Counted from the stretch's first letter, positions 22,217 through 35,988 are shown. The stretch is DNA of 64,000 bases from Cristatella mucedo (GCA_009760855.2 WPIO01000125.1:1134439-1198438); one strand, 5' to 3'. The notes: generated by a model from the sequence alone, not told the origin. Program-made: numbers and translations.

Positions 22217-25200
22217 TGAGTTTGCGATTTTCTCAGTGCTCTGCTTTTGTTACCTTTGCTTTGTTGCACTGTTAAACCGCGAGTCCATTTGGCCACTCAA
22301 ATGTCGTCTTTGCTCTAGTCATGAAGCCAGCAATCTGGTCACGTGCCTCATTTGCAGCTGGAGACGGTGAATTCCATGGTGCCACGACTACCTAGCTGTA
22401 GCGCCTGTCCATCAAGTCTATTTTTAAATGGGGACACTCCGCCGTGTGTTGGAAGAATCTGTCCGGTCGCTGGGCGACTGCGCCGGTTCCATCCAAAAGA
22501 GCGCCTTCCCTAAATAGCCTGAATTCACGACTTTTCGGGGTCAGACGACCTCGGGCATGCCCACCTCCCCCCCACAGCAGGCGGTGCCTTGAGTGTGTGC
22601 CCTTACTCTACCCTTACCCTTGCCCTACCCCTGCCTCGTCCACCTTGCCGACTCCTATTCGGTGCCTACGTGTTGGCCGAGCGCAGGTGGTAAAAAAAGA
22701 GGTAACCACACTTGCCTTTCGCTTTTGGGTTCTGGCTGCCACGAATTAGGCTCATGCGACAGGCTCGGAGGGCAGGCGCCCGTGTCTCATGCTGAGCAGC
22801 AGCAGCAGTAGAACTGTTGCATCGAACAGAGTGGCTAATCATAGCTCTTCGTCTGCCTAGGCTAGACACCTCCCACTTCCTGGGCGTGTGTGCAGCTTTT
22901 ACACTTGCACCGTCCGCTCGGCAAAGTACAGGGCACTCCTAGCATGCTTGCTGTCGGCTGGTTAGCATGACTGATGGGCTCTGCTTGGGCTTTGGATGTT
23001 GTTCGTCTGCTGTGCACTCACTAACTGAGCCTGCCGGTGATCACAGCTGCTCTTGTGCTTGCATAACATGTCATGAAAAGCACTCAATCGCCTGCTCAGC
23101 ACTGTGTGCATTGCATGAATTGCCAAAGTTGTGGTTTACACGATCGCTGATTTGCTGCCTCTGCAAGATCAGTGCCGCGTTGAGCCACGTACCATAACAA
23201 TTCATCTCTTCGCCTTTGAATTGCTGCATCTAGTGCCGGAAGCCTCGGCCATGAGCTGTAGTTGATACATGTTTTAATCCAAAAGCAAATTGAATTACTT
23301 TAGAGTCTCGGTTTATTCTAACTCTGGAGACACTGCAGCAATGCTCGTCATGGAATTCCATAGTCCCTCTATACTGAATACTTGATGCCTATGTCAACCC
23401 TTTCTAAAATAATGTTGCTTGAATAGCATGGGCTTTGGTGATCTATTAAAATACATCTAGGATTATGGCACGTTAAGCCAACACTGACATGCTGTTTTTA
23501 CCCTCGTTCATCTTTTCTGATTTTTCTTGAAGATTCGAGTAAAATGTAAGGATCTAGACAGTTGACTGCCTATTAAAACCAGGAGACATACCGGTGTATG
23601 AGATAGTACGATAGCACCATATTTATTATCGTATACCGGGTCCTGGCTGGAAATTCTTGGGCCGTTTCACTATTGCTGGCAGCTATGACGTGAGAGCATA
23701 CCTTTACATGACTTCAAGGTCAAACTTCAAGCAATACTAAAGTAAAACGTCTAAACTGTAAATGACATTGAGCGAAATTGTTTACTTCTCGCATGCTAAC
23801 TTTCATCCACATTTTGTCCGATAGATACGGTCATAATTTGGGCTGGCACGATCCGTGCTGGTATCACGAAAACCTAAATTGTTCAAACCGTCCTAAAGTG
23901 CTTCCCATGCAGGGATCTTTCGGTATCAAATCGTTCACCTCTACTCATACTAAAATCGTCCAGCTGCACCTCTAACAGACCCAAAATCTCTAGAAACTTT
24001 TTCAGAGGGAAATTCAAGAAAATACTTATAAAATTGGTTCGACAATCAAATATTTTTGTACGGAACCTTTCAAAAGACAAACATGTTAGAAATGGGATAG
24101 GAAGTTCTGACGACTTCCACGTAAAAGAAAAAATGGTAATGCAAACAATGTCTAACGTAAATTTAATCTGGAAGCAGCATATCTGCAAATAAATTTACTG
24201 ATTTCTGCATCATATGCTACTTATTTCCCAACTTGTTGAGCCTTGGTAGATCGAGGTACATGCGTGAAGCATGTTGAGGTGCAAGCTAACGGCTTTTAAA
24301 AAGCTCCATTTTTGGTGTAGCTTTGTACCTTGTAAATTCCATGACTCGGCGAATACTTTGCGCATCAGAGTGAAATTTGAAATGTATGTTTAACTCTGTT
24401 GGTGTCACATAAGGCTAAATATATGAAATCGTTTCGGTCGGATAGGTTTTGCTTGCCATATTATCAAACGTCATGGAGCTTTATTTTCTGCAATCACGTA
24501 CATGTATTCTCACTCGCTTGTCTCGCCTCAGCAGTCCCATTTGCTGTTGTCATCTTTTGAGCATCATTCCACGCTATAATCCCTGGGAAGTAGTGGGGTT
24601 ATACTATTTAGGTTACGATTTTGCATGAAGTCTACGATAGCCCTTAGTAATGATAATAAAACAACTGTATTGCTTCCCTGGAAAATGAATCTTCTTATAG
24701 GCATTTACTTCTCCTGTAGATGCCTGTTTTGTTGCTGCATTGTAGTCTTTAGATTATGGATCCAATATGTGAATAATCTGCTACTTTCGGCCTCTCCCGG
24801 CCTTGCCAGACGTCTGCTAATCAAAGTAAACTACTTAACGATGCAGAAACACTCTAAAAAAAATCTTTTTGGGACTGGCTAATTGGGATTCTAGAGTAGC
24901 CCAGTCTCTTACTGAGTCGCCAAAAGTGAAAAGGATTTTTTCAAGTCTCTGCTCAGTCACCTGATAGCTACTCACTTCATAACCCGAGGTATTGACTGGT
25001 GCTCTTTTTTTAGAGACACATGCGTCGTTCTGTTGAGGTGTGGACAATAATATTCAAACAGTCGAATTATTGCTGCTTGAAGCTTACCTATTTGTACTTA
25101 TTTTAAGTGCGCTTGTACTGCCAGAATCTTTGCTTTTCCGATAATTTGCTCGGAGACTACACTGCGGTGATAATAAGTTGGTTTCTTCCCATTAAGTGAG

Positions 25201-25377
25201 CTTAAATAGATTTCAGGATTCCTATTTTTTGCTTTGGCTCTGCAATGCTTGGTCCATTACTTGCATCACCTGCAATGCAGGTGTTCTAATGACTATCTGC
25301 CTGACTATACATGTCCCTGCTGCTTCTGTGATATTCTGCTTGAATTCAAGAGATCCATTTTTATGCTTGGGACTCAG
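22217..25377. other. Long intron, mostly featureless
   Basis: A GC- and C-rich patch at 22,430-22,900 gives open frames in several phases but no splice-compatible exon. The rest is plain. Confidence 0.5.
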
Positions 25378-25641
25378 GCGACTTTAAAAATATACAGCAA
25401 GAGGCGCCGCCATCAGAAATGTCGGACTCGGGAGTCCCAGCAGAAAGTTGACCCGCAGAAACCTGGTGTGATAGCACCAGTCACGGCCCTTGCTACTAGG
25501 AATGGCGATGTTGAAGGTGCAATGAAAAATGAAGAAGTTCAAATAAGTACTGATGGTAGTGAAGCACGAAGTAATATGCCAACAGATGGGTCGTATATAG
25601 CTGAACAAAGAGCGATTGTAACCAGACGGGGAAAGCAGAAG
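25378..25641 (+). CDS. AGBL2-like: AGBL2-like exon: basic tail segment
   Basis: There are 88 open codons ending in a GTGAGT donor after ...VTRRGKQK. The segment is basic (YSKRRRHQKCRTRESQQK) and then Ser/Glu-rich. I place the acceptor at ATGCTTGGGACTCAG (25,377) because it has a pyrimidine tract and keeps phase 0. The later CAG at 25,395-25,397 would break the frame. No domain is recognised; it reads as a disordered tail. Confidence 0.6.
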
Positions 25642-26034
25642 GTGAGTTGATACCGACAGTCCTACCGAGTCATGCTTGTTCTGCATAGCTTTACACCTCC
25701 GGGAAATCTTTGTAATTCAATTTTGGCCCAGCCGCATCATGACCTTGCTACTATGTGCGGTCATTTACAACTCATCAATATTTAATGCTTTCAAAACACT
25801 ACCCCTCTGAATTGTTTCTCTTCTCATAGTCCTTTGGTGGGCCTTTCAGTCCTGTATATTCTATCTAAAAATGTAATCATTTGCCGATGCACCGAAAGCA
25901 ATGAGAAAATCCGAGTGGCAATTATTCGAAGACACAAGGTAACCTTCTTATGCGTTGCTGATGTATCTTTTTGTAACGGATTTTTCGATGTCGCTCGTGA
26001 TCCCATGTTACACTGTTAGTGTTGCCACTAACCA

Positions 26035-26135
26035 TTTGATCATGCTTCCACAACAGTGTATGTAAAGTGTCCAGAAAGAGATAAGTTCTCTGATGGTGCT
26101 ATACATATATATTATTATTATTTATATTATTCTTA
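26035..26135 (+). mobile_element. L-1 3' tail fragment
   Basis: Only the last 100 bases of L-1 are present: GTTGCCACTAACCATTTGAT, then GTCCAGAAAGAGATAAGTTC, then (ATT)n. It is a severe 5' truncation. Confidence 0.65.
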
Positions 26136-26884
26136 TTATTATTGTACCAACCCTCTAATGTTGGAGAATTCAGTTGCCTACTATGCAAGGGCTGCCAATA
26201 CGAATTTTTTAATGAAAATTAACATTCATTAATGTTGATCTTCCTTTAAGTCTCTTATGAAATGTTCGATCACCTACTTGTAATTTCAGCTCTACAATGG
26301 CTTATGTGTCTGTATTGTACCCAGTGCTTAGTTCATCTGAAGTGCCACTTAAAAATTATGCAAGCATTGTTCATTGTTGGGATTGCAATGGTCATCTCAG
26401 GATCACTCTTGAAGATAAATGTTATCTTTTGGCTGCTGTGTGACCTGCTTATTACTCATGGCATTCGCTGGATGTGCAGTTTCAGCAGAATCCAAAGAAA
26501 ACTAGCTTTGTGGACGGTCTTGATAACTGGGCTCGGTTATCTAGAGTAATGCTAGAGTAAGCTTAATGCGGGGCTGTAACTTGTCAATGGCATGCAGTAT
26601 AGTGAATTAAATCAAGAAATTTATTTGGTGACCGATTGCTCATAAGAAGCACGAACAATGTGGCATTTTGTTAATGTGTATTGTCAGCATGTCTCTGCCC
26701 ACGAATCCACCAAATAAGGGGCCAGATTTTGCAATCGAGAGTTTTATAATGCAATAAAAAAAAATGCTGTGCATTAGCCAAGCCCTCTTGATCTCATGCA
26801 ACAGAGGCCTATTGAGGCATAGGCCTCAACCGAGTCATGGCTGAATTAGAAGGAAACTGAAAAGCTCGGTGATAATGATAATAA

Positions 26885-28165
26885 TAATAGAACAGCTGTA
26901 TAGCACAAATAGAAAATTATTAATCTCCTTATAGGCACTTTACATATGTTGCATGCAACGACATATGCAACATGACATATGCATATGCATACGACAACTA
27001 CTCTCTTGTTGCCGACTATGGCACATCCTTTCCAGCAGTCCTGGGCTGCTACTTCCATGCTACTCACTACCTCAACTTCTCTCCTGACTCTGCTATGCTT
27101 CCCACTTTCTCTTTGTTACGTGAGACAAAGTCTGTTGGCTCCCGAAAGCCGCTTAGGCTGTGAGTGCACTATACAAAACTCTCCTGCCTAACCCCCCCCC
27201 CACATAGTCTTTGTGGGTTTGTGGAGTTACAGACGGAGATACATTACATGTCTATTGGTTAGTGAGAACATGCACGGTGTCAGCATGCATAAGCACACAA
27301 GAGACAGTTGTAGAAGAACCACCAAATGCTGTGTGGATCAGGTTCGCGTTTAGCTTTTTTAATGCCAGTCAGGGAATGCAGCCTTGTCAGTCGGGGTGAG
27401 TTTCAGACTTTGCCGAGTATGTAAACTAAAGGGACGTTCTCCAAAGCATTTGAGGTTAATTAAAGCACAGCTTATAGACAGAGTCAGAAGAGCAGGTGTT
27501 TCGATACCTTGCCTGATTGGAAAATAGTTTGGATTGGATTGGTGGACCGGAGCAAGAGAATGAAGGGACCTACAAGTTAGTTACACAACATTTGAAGATG
27601 ATGCGCTGCACGATGGGAGCTAAAGTTTTTTGGGAAACGGTTTTATGTGGCCATTGCAATGCTCACGACAGACAAGCCTAACTGCAGGGTTTTGCACCAG
27701 CTGTAGGTGCCTTATTGCACAGGCCCAAAGACCTGAGAGCAGTGAGTTACAAAAGTTGAGATGGCATGTCACATTTGCATGGAGCAAGTTGGATATGGTA
27801 TGCTTGTCTCAGATGGCCCTAATTGTTGTTATGATTTTTTGCTGAAAGTTAGCAGGCTAGCTGAAGTTGTCGTTTTATGGATGGTCAATTTGGAACAGGA
27901 CGCCGAGATTTCGTGACGATGCTACAGGAGCTATGCTGGCTGACCATATTTTAATGTTTAGTTTTCCTAATATCCGAATAAATCTTGGTTTTCCCTTAAA
28001 TTGTAAATAGGCTTTGTCGTCAATCAAATTGAGTAAGTTTGCTACCGTCCCAGTGCAAATTTCAAGAATACATGCAGCAAGTGATTTGAGAGAGTTGGAC
28101 GTGTAGGACGGTAGAGAGGGATCAAACTTCTGCTACAGCTGTGTATGTGTGTAAAAATGAAAGCC
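26885..28165 (-). mobile_element. L-1 LINE fragment split by an L-2 piece
   Basis: The 3' tail (26,885-26,985) and the rest (27,250-28,165) belong to one minus-strand L-1. The second part includes GACAGACAAGCCTAACTGCAG (complement of the VQNSAARLV region) and ends near the FDPSLPS block. An L-2 3' end on the + strand interrupts it at 26,990-27,248. Confidence 0.7.
26990..27248 (+). mobile_element. L-2 LINE 3' end
   Basis: The 3' UTR starts at GACTATGGCACATCCTTTCC and ends with GTTACAGACGGAGATACATT. It includes a (C)9 run. It lies within a minus-strand L-1, showing L-2 arrived later. Confidence 0.8.
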
Positions 28166-29458
28166 CCGATTGTTCTCGGCGATTGAATCGGCAAGAGAGA
28201 TGTATACATTTCGAAAAGAAGTGAGCCAAGCACTGATACCTTGTACTTTTGAGGTTCTTTAATGAAGCAATCACTGATGACAAGACAGAACCTGCTGTCC
28301 AGCAGATAGTGTTGTTGCGTATGAAGAGTGAAAGCAAATCCTCAGTATTTGACTCACCAGTGGAACAGTTTATACTCTGCCATTTTTTATTAGCTTTAAG
28401 AAAGAGGCATTTAAGGGGCAGCTGAGGTAGTGCCCTGAGAAACAATATACTGCATTAGCAGTTTGGCTAGGTGTGCATGAGCTGCTTTGAAAGGCAGAAT
28501 GAGAAAGTTTGACTAGCTACTAAAAGACTAGCTACTTAATGTCCTTTAGTAATGTAGCCAAGTCTAAATTTCTTAGACTTGTAGACTAGTACCCATATTC
28601 ATGTCCAACTGTAGAGGCTTGATTACTCATTTTGGTCGCCTTGCAATTGTGTGGTTACTGCAGTCCCTTTTAGACAGAACTACGGAGTATAATAGGACCC
28701 TATACCTTTTCTTCAACAGGACGGAATGATACATTTTCAGAACTTTAATTTGAATGACCGACATATCTGAACCTAGGTATATTGAAGCTAAAATGAATCT
28801 GTTTCAAAGCATTATGTATGCATCGATCTAAAGAACCTCGTGATTGTTGTTGACACTGGTCGAGAGCAAATCATTTAAATGGCAATCGTTCAAAGCTGCC
28901 GGTCTCTTCACCGCCTTATCTTCCGGTTGCAGGACATTTCGCTGAGAACGATGACGAATGCTTACTTGAGTAAAGGCTTAACAGATTTTCCTCAGCCTAG
29001 TATCTCCAAAGGTAAATGCCTATTGAGGCAGCCTGCCAGTGCTTAAACTCGGTCGTAATCTTGGTCTACACACCCAATTCACCTGTGTGCACCTGACTTT
29101 CGGTTGACTTTTGAGTGATCACCATGCTATTTATGATTAGCTTGCGGAAAGGTTTGGTGTCTTGTTAAACCCATGGCGTGCTTGGATGCTGTACCCAGCC
29201 ATCATTTTCTGTTGGCGATTCAAATCACACTTCGATGGAAAACCTCTTAAAGCAATAACGTGAACAATCGCTAACTTGTGCGGAGTGTGTGCAGAACGTT
29301 GCCAGTCGTTTAAACAGCGTTTGCACTTCCGTAAGGGAAAATGTCATACCGGTGCCTGGCTTCTGCGTAATACTTAAATATCAATGTGTGCATACCAGAG
29401 CGTGATGCAGGATCGTTTCTGCCATTCGAAAGAAAATTATTGCTCGCTCTCTCACCTA

Positions 29459-29462
<4 letters not shown>
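28166..29462. other. Intron, nothing recognised
   Basis: No repeat family or exon identified before the compound microsatellite. Confidence 0.5.
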
Positions 29463-29700
<238 letters not shown>

Positions 29701-29894
29701 GAGAGCAGCTCACTGCCTGTGGACTTGCTTCACTGATTCATAGTAGAAGTAGTCATAGTATGGTCATGGAAGACAACGGTATGCCATTTTGCCTCTTGAC
29801 GGAAGTGCGCCATCTTGCCATGTGATGCAAGTGCACCATCTTGCTGCATAACGGACTTTCTTGCTTTACTTAATAGATACACATTTATATAAAT

Positions 29895-29896
<2 letters not shown>

Positions 29897-29965
<69 letters not shown>
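29897..29965 (+). repeat. (TG)n microsatellite
   Basis: About 34 perfect units lie 200 bases after the (CA)n tract, in the opposite sense. The two tracts could pair with each other. Confidence 0.97.
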
Positions 29966-29968
<3 letters not shown>

Positions 29969-30689
29969 AGAGTGCTGGCCCGAAAATGTACGCATCCTGA
30001 GGATCGACTTATAATCTCTGATAATTAAGTTTTTCATGTACTACAGGCCAAAAACTTTCGCCAGAGCATATAATTTGCACGAGTTATTAAAGTTATTATT
30101 ATTTGTAACAAATAGAACATGCTACCAACCTATTTATCTTACGGGGTGAAAAATATGCAAATGACCCTGCATTTGTAGTAACTGGGGCGATTTCGGGCTT
30201 CCGAAATAGTAATCATTCTCGACAGATATTATTTATAGGACCTTGTTTTAATTAAATACAGATTGCAACTACAAGGGCAGTATTTAGCTTTATATATAGA
30301 CAAATTAGTAAATATTGTACATACTAATTTTACTTCGTCACTTATATAACTTTACTATCATAGTATTATGACTTTTGTTATTACAAAGTGATAAACATAA
30401 TCGATAAGTATGCAATTCTTTTTAGAAAGACTCACTCGCTTATGTCCGGTAAACTTTTATTTGATTGTTAGGGAGGGTTGAACTCAAATGCGACTGCACG
30501 TAACGTTTCCTGACTTGACATTTAAAAATTAGCTTAATACACACCTGTTTGTTACAGCATATGGTGTGTCTTTGCGATTCGTCCTTTGTGTGCACATACA
30601 TGTTTGCACTATGCCTGCTGCTTTCGGATGTTACCGCACAATCATTTTTTAATGCATTTTATACAGCATCTGTTAAGTGCCTAGAAACC
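29966..30689. other. AT-rich intron stretch
   Basis: Low-GC sequence without open frames, ending at the L-1 5' region. Confidence 0.55.
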
Positions 30690-33600
30690 TGCATCTGTTA
30701 AGTGCTAGTCACCTGCATATTAGTTATGATCGTGCACAGCTATTATCGCTTCGTCATCGTAGATCAAATGCATTTCTAGATGTTACTGCTGTTGCTAAGA
30801 TTCGTGAATTATGCATTAAAAAAAGAAAAGCTACCCGGAGCTGGCTGGAGCCTCCAGCTTAGATGCCACTCGTTTGGCAGGAACTGTGAACTGAGTACCT
30901 GCTCGTTTGGCATTACTAGCATTGTCTCGAACTGCTCAGCATGCTCCCCCACATGCCTCACTGTGAATCTCTATTACTTAATAGTCATCAGGCCTGTTAT
31001 AGCTCTGGCGGCCCAACTGAACTCTTGCCTTTGGAATCCTCGCTCAATGTGCAACAAACCTCTTGTAATAAGCGACCTTGTTTCTGAAAATGGTATTGAC
31101 CTGCTAGCCTTGACTGAAAGTTGGCTAAAATCGGTAAACTGCCCGACAATTAAAGATGCTACCCCAACCGATTTCTCATTCTTTCACACGCCTAGATCAA
31201 TCAAGACTGGAGATTGAGTTGCTGTTGTCGTGTGCTCGAATCTTAACTTCAAGCCATTTTTAGTACCCTCGAAACAGTCTTTTGAATCAATCTCTTGATT
31301 TCACCCAAAAACATGCTATCGATGGTGGCAGTAGTCCATCGCCCACCCGGTACCGAGTCTTCCTTTATCTCAGATTTCTCCGATCTCATTTCGATTCTGT
31401 GTGCAAGAAATTGATCTTTCCTCGTTATATTTGATTTCAACATTCACTTTGATAACTTATCTGACGCCTTCAGCACTGAATTTCGTGCATTGACTGACTT
31501 ATTGTCTCTTGTGGCTCATGTGCATGGCTCTACTCACATCAAGGGTCATACACTCGACCAAGTTTTCTCATTCAACCAGACCTTTTCTATCACCAATTAT
31601 TACCAAATCCTGCTTATCTGATCGTATGCAGATCTCATTCAGTCTACAATGTGTGCCCTCGTCCTCCTCCTCCTTAAAAATCACCTGTGAATCGCGAAAC
31701 CTCAAGACCCTTGACGTCGATGCTGTCCGTGCGAGAATATCTGCCTCACCTCTGCTGCTCAGTCCCCTTCTGATCTGTCATCATTGGTGGATAGCTACAA
31801 CACGACAGTAGCTGACACGCTCGACGAGTTTGCACCTCTGACTAAGCGCACTGTGCGCCCTCCAGATGGCCTATGGCTTACCACAGACACTAAACTAGCT
31901 AGGCCTACTAAGCGCAAGCTTGAAAAAGCATACAAAAGATCAGGACTGACTGTCCATCGACAGGCATACGAGGGCTAATGTAGGTGGTACCAATCGATCA
32001 TACCAAAGGCCAAGTCTATAAAAACATTGTTGAATCACAGATGCACAATCCAAAAATGCTGATGTCGACGATCAACCATCTCCTCAACCACTCCCAGGTT
32101 AGTTACTTACCTGATGGCCCCTGTGCTGGTCTAGCCGATCGCTTCTCTAGATTCTTTATCCAGAAAATAGGCTAGATCAGGTAGGTAGTCCATCCCTGCG
32201 ATGGCAGCATCCCCCATAGAATGCTGTCCTTCGATTCTTTGCAGCACCTCAAAATTCTACATTGAAGCAGGTCTCTAGTGATCTAGTCCTGAAGTTCATA
32301 TCCCAATCAAAGAAGACACCAAATCCTGTGGACCCTATTCCCACTGTCCTGCTCCTACGTTGCATTGATCTGCTGCTGCCATGCATAACTAACATCATTA
32401 ATATGCCATTAGCCTCAGGTCATGCCCCAGCACCTTTCAAAAAGCTGTAGTCAGGCCACATCTCAAGAAAGCGACACTAGACCAGGCGAACTTGAGCAAC
32501 TACCGCCCAGTCTCCCCTCTACCACTCCTATCAAAGTCACTGGAACAAGTCGCGGCCGACCAGCTGAACTCATATATTGAAACTTTAAGCCTTGCTAGTA
32601 AGTTCTAGTCTGGCTGTAGAGTTAATCACTCGACAGAATCAGCATTGCTTCGGGTGTACAACGACCTACTTAGGAATGCAGACATGGGTAGAGTATCTCT
32701 GCTTGTTGTGCTCAATCTTTCGGCAGCCTGTGATACAATCGATCACCAAGTCCTTCTTGAGTGCCCCTCATCTTGCCTGGGCATCACTGGCACTGCATGT
32801 CAATGGTTCATGTCCTACCTCAGTGGGAGACTCCAGAGTATTGACGTGAATGGAGAAAAATCATCCGAGGTACTTCTGAAATATGGGGCACCTCAGGGCT
32901 CCGTGCTAGGTCTGGTTCTTTTCACAGTTTATGCTCTCCCTCTTGCCGATGTGATTGCCAAGCACAATTTAGGCTTTCAATTCTATGCGAATGACACTCA
33001 GTTGTACCTTTGCTTTGATCCCTCCCAGCCTTCGAGCACCTCGAATTCTCTTAACTCCCTTGCTGTGTGTATTGATGACATCCGCACATGGATGGCAGCA
33101 AATTTTCTTGAGATAAATGATGATGAAACTAACTTACTAGTTATGGCCAAACCTAGAGCGATTCAGAAATTGGAAAGGCCAACGCTCAAAATTGGCTCTG
33201 CCAGCATATCTCCTGTTGAATCTGCACGAAATCTATGTGTCATGTTTCAAAGTGACCCTTCGTAAGACGACCACATCAGCTCCACAATCAAGTCTGCCTA
33301 CTTTTAGTTATATTACATTGCTAAAATTCGGGCTTGTTTAGATAAGGATACCACGTCCAAGTTGTTCCATGCATTCGTGACATTTCGTCTTGACTTACTG
33401 TAACTCACTGCTTGCTGGTGCAAAACTCGGCAGCTAGACTTGTCTGTCGTGAGCGTCGCAGTTGCCACATCACACCACTTCTCGCCGACCTGCACTGGCT
33501 ACCAGTCAAGCAGCAGATCGACTTAAAGGTTATTTTGCTCACTTTTAGGTCACTTCATTCTTTGGCTCCAGCCTACTTATCAGATCAACTGCCCCACCAG

Positions 33601-34048
33601 GCCAAGCATTGTACTACCAGCTTTTCGGAAACTGTTTACCTATACCTCGTTCAAAGCTCAAATTCTTAGTTCGTCTGCTTCCTTAGCCTGAACTCACTCC
33701 CAACTTGCTTCACGATATCCCCTGACTTGACCACATTCAAAAAGAACTTAAAAACGCACCTATTTATGGCAACATTTAGTGGATCCCTGTGATCCGTCCT
33801 GTATATGCTTATGCGTGCTGACACTGTGCATGCTGCCACTTACCACACTTGCATGCTGACCCTGTGCATGTCACCCCTAACCATATTATTCATTCTGTTT
33901 ATCAAGCATGATACCAATCACCATTCGATCGGGTTTCTCGTGCAGTAAATGTAAAACGCCTAGAAAGAGAGCAAGTTCTCTGAGGGCAATCTATCAGGTG
34001 TATTATTATTGTTGTTGTTGTTTTTATTATTATTATTATTATTATTAG
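30690..34048 (+). mobile_element. L-1: nearly full-length CR1/Rex1-like LINE, inactive
   Basis: This is the longest copy. It shows in order: an N-terminal Y-R-LL-LR type segment near 30.72 kb, an endonuclease start (WNPRSMCNKPLVISDL, DLLALTESWL) near 31.0 kb, a reverse transcriptase with NHSTESALLRVYNDL and YGAPQGSVLG (32.5-33.0 kb), and LQ.VQNSAARLV and LHWLPVKQ downstream. The 3' end carries AAACGCCTAGAAAGAGAGCAAGTTCTCTGAGGGC-type sequence and then (ATT)n/(GTT)n. The reading frame is broken by shifts and stops, and the polymerase box reads YAND instead of YADD. A second partial tail follows at 34,049-34,105. Confidence 0.85.
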
Positions 34049-34105
34049 AAAAAGATTTAGTTCTCTGAGGTTGCTATACAAATTTATTTGTAGTACTATT
34101 ACTCT

Positions 34106-35169
34106 TATTATTGTTATTATGAAGAATCCTTTAAAATTGTGTCCTTAGCTTTAACTATCTCAGTTTGCTAAATGCATGCAATAAATTAGACAATTTCAGA
34201 GAATATATTATAACCCATGCAGGTCACCATGGTTTTGGCATCTCCTGTGGCAGCCAAGACTTCTAAAGCAGTGCTGTAGTGCTCTACGGTTCTTTTTTAA
34301 TCAGGAAACGTTGTAGCCTGGTTTCTTGCTCAAATTCCTTGCTCAAACTGCACTGCAGATTTCTTGCATAATCTTGAACCAGATCTGGCCTGTGTATGTG
34401 CATCTCCAAAACAAAAAGTCTCAAATCTTGAATATTACCCAAACTATTGCCCGACACAGTTGTTAAGATGCATTTTTCTAGAGAGGGATATATGGCACAT
34501 CCAAAAATCTTACTTCACGGTCGTCTGATTGTACTGCCAAAAATAATCTTTCGGAAACCGCAACTGTATCCGCATCCAAGTGAAACCTCCAGACAAGCTA
34601 ATTGTGTGTGTTTTTCTGAATCTAGTATGAATCCAATCAAGGTGGCTGCGTGCAAAATCTTGTACATTTACCGCTTCTTCACATTAATCTCATCCCGTGG
34701 TAGAATTTTTGGCCGTGATTTTTTAAAATTCAGCAGTTTCAGATTTGTGCTATTGCCATGACATGTGGATTTTTCGGGCCAGCGCTATGTAGTATGCATC
34801 AGTCTTGTTAGGCTGAGGTGCAGTCTTTTGCAATTGTCCATGTAAATGCATTTGTATTTTTACCAGAATTATGTTTTACTGATGTACATATGCATTCAAC
34901 TCGTGAGGAGTTGTTGCTTGCTTGCTTGCTGTCTCTGGCAGTGCTGCAGCACAGTCACCACTAGAATGACCCTTTCTCGTTGTTTATCCTGCAATGGTGC
35001 TTCTACAGTACTTGTTGGATAACCTGCTTCTTTGTTTCCAAGTGAGCCGTGGGTTTGCATGTTATTTGGAAATACTAAACGGTGCTTCCTGTTGTGCTCT
35101 GCCTTACCCAAGCTCTGCATAGTTATCTAGTAGCTCTGACACTCTCATCGTTAACAAGTGTTCATTCAG
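34106..35169. other. Intron with a weak exon-like stretch
   Basis: After CCCATGCAG at 34,221 a short frame (VTMVLASPVAAKTSKAVL) ends in a stop with no fair donor. Nothing else is seen. Confidence 0.45.
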
Positions 35170-35223
35170 GAATACCAGAAACTGGCATCCGAGAATAAGA
35201 TGTACTGTTGCCCATCTAGATTC
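35170..35223 (+). CDS. Possible small AGBL2-like exon
   Basis: There are 18 codons (EYQKLASENKMYCCPSRF) between TGTTCATTCAG and a GTAGAG donor, in phase 0 at both ends. They fit between the exons at 25,378 and 35,614 without a frame change. The exon is small and has a non-ideal donor, so it could be spurious. Confidence 0.4.
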
Positions 35224-35613
35224 GTAGAGTCTCTGAGGAATGCATGCTCACTATGAATTTGATACAAAACTACCAAAGTCCTTACCGGACAGTGGACGTT
35301 TGCTTTATTGTGTGCAATGTTCGCCTGTGCCCCGTTTTACTGTTGCAGCACCGCCACATTTCAAATATAGTACGGGTCAGCATGGTGCCCATATCTTGGC
35401 TACATCTATGGTTGATCTGTGCTCGAATGCCAACGCATCTTTCAGCGGTGAGTGGAAGGGCTAATGCAAAAGTAGCGCTTAGGTGGCATTGACTCATTGG
35501 CCGGCATCAGACAGCCTTTTAGATGCAGCATAGCTGCATTCTAACTAGTGAGGACGTGACCGTAAAGTTTTTCTGTCACTATTTTTGTTACTGTAGGTTC
35601 CCGTGCCCTACAG

Positions 35614-35670
35614 CAGCTACGCAGTGATGTATTACACGAGTCTGCTTACGCCAGTCACCTAACCCAAATG
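35614..35670 (+). CDS. Possible AGBL2-like exon
   Basis: There are 19 codons (QLRSDVLHESAYASHLTQM) ending at GTAAGC. The acceptor GTGCCCTACAG gives phase 0; an alternative acceptor at 35,595-35,596 also stays open but needs phase 1 from upstream. It is probably part of the same disordered tail. The next exon lies only 165 bases away. Confidence 0.5.
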
Positions 35671-35835
35671 GTAAGCTGGAGGGGGCGCCGTCCAATGCAA
35701 ATTCGGGCTGATATTGTGTCTGCTGTTCGTGATTGCATGCAAAATATATTTAGACACTGACATATGCTGTGTAGTCTAAGAAATTAATTTGTATGCTGTC
35801 TTATTCCATCCCATTTTCCATTTGTTTTACTAAAG

Positions 35836-35988
35836 GGTCGTCAGTATACTCTGGCTTCCTTCAGAGCAGCGGCTACTGTTGAAGATTGGTCGCCCAGTGT
35901 ATCCGAACTGAGACAGAGCTCTAGCGTGTCAGCTGGCGACACTGGCAGTCGTCCAGACACCGGGGGCTTTTCTTGCACCCGACCTGGG
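35836..35988 (+). CDS. AGBL2-like exon: Ser-rich tail segment
   Basis: There are 51 open codons between TTACTAAAG and GTATGT, phase 0 at both ends. They begin GRQYTLASFRAAATVEDWSP and continue with a Ser/Thr/Gly-rich stretch ending CTRPG. Codon choice and composition look coding. No known domain is seen. Confidence 0.55.

Noticed and set aside
25824-26019. Frame containing ESNEKIRVAIIRRHK before GTAACC
   Set aside because: The acceptor at 25,828 gives a phase that does not follow from 25,641, and the stretch adjoins an L-1 tail fragment.
34222-34279. Short exon-like frame VTMVLASPVAAKTSKAVL
   Set aside because: It runs into TAG with only a poor donor. Kept as a note, not as an exon.
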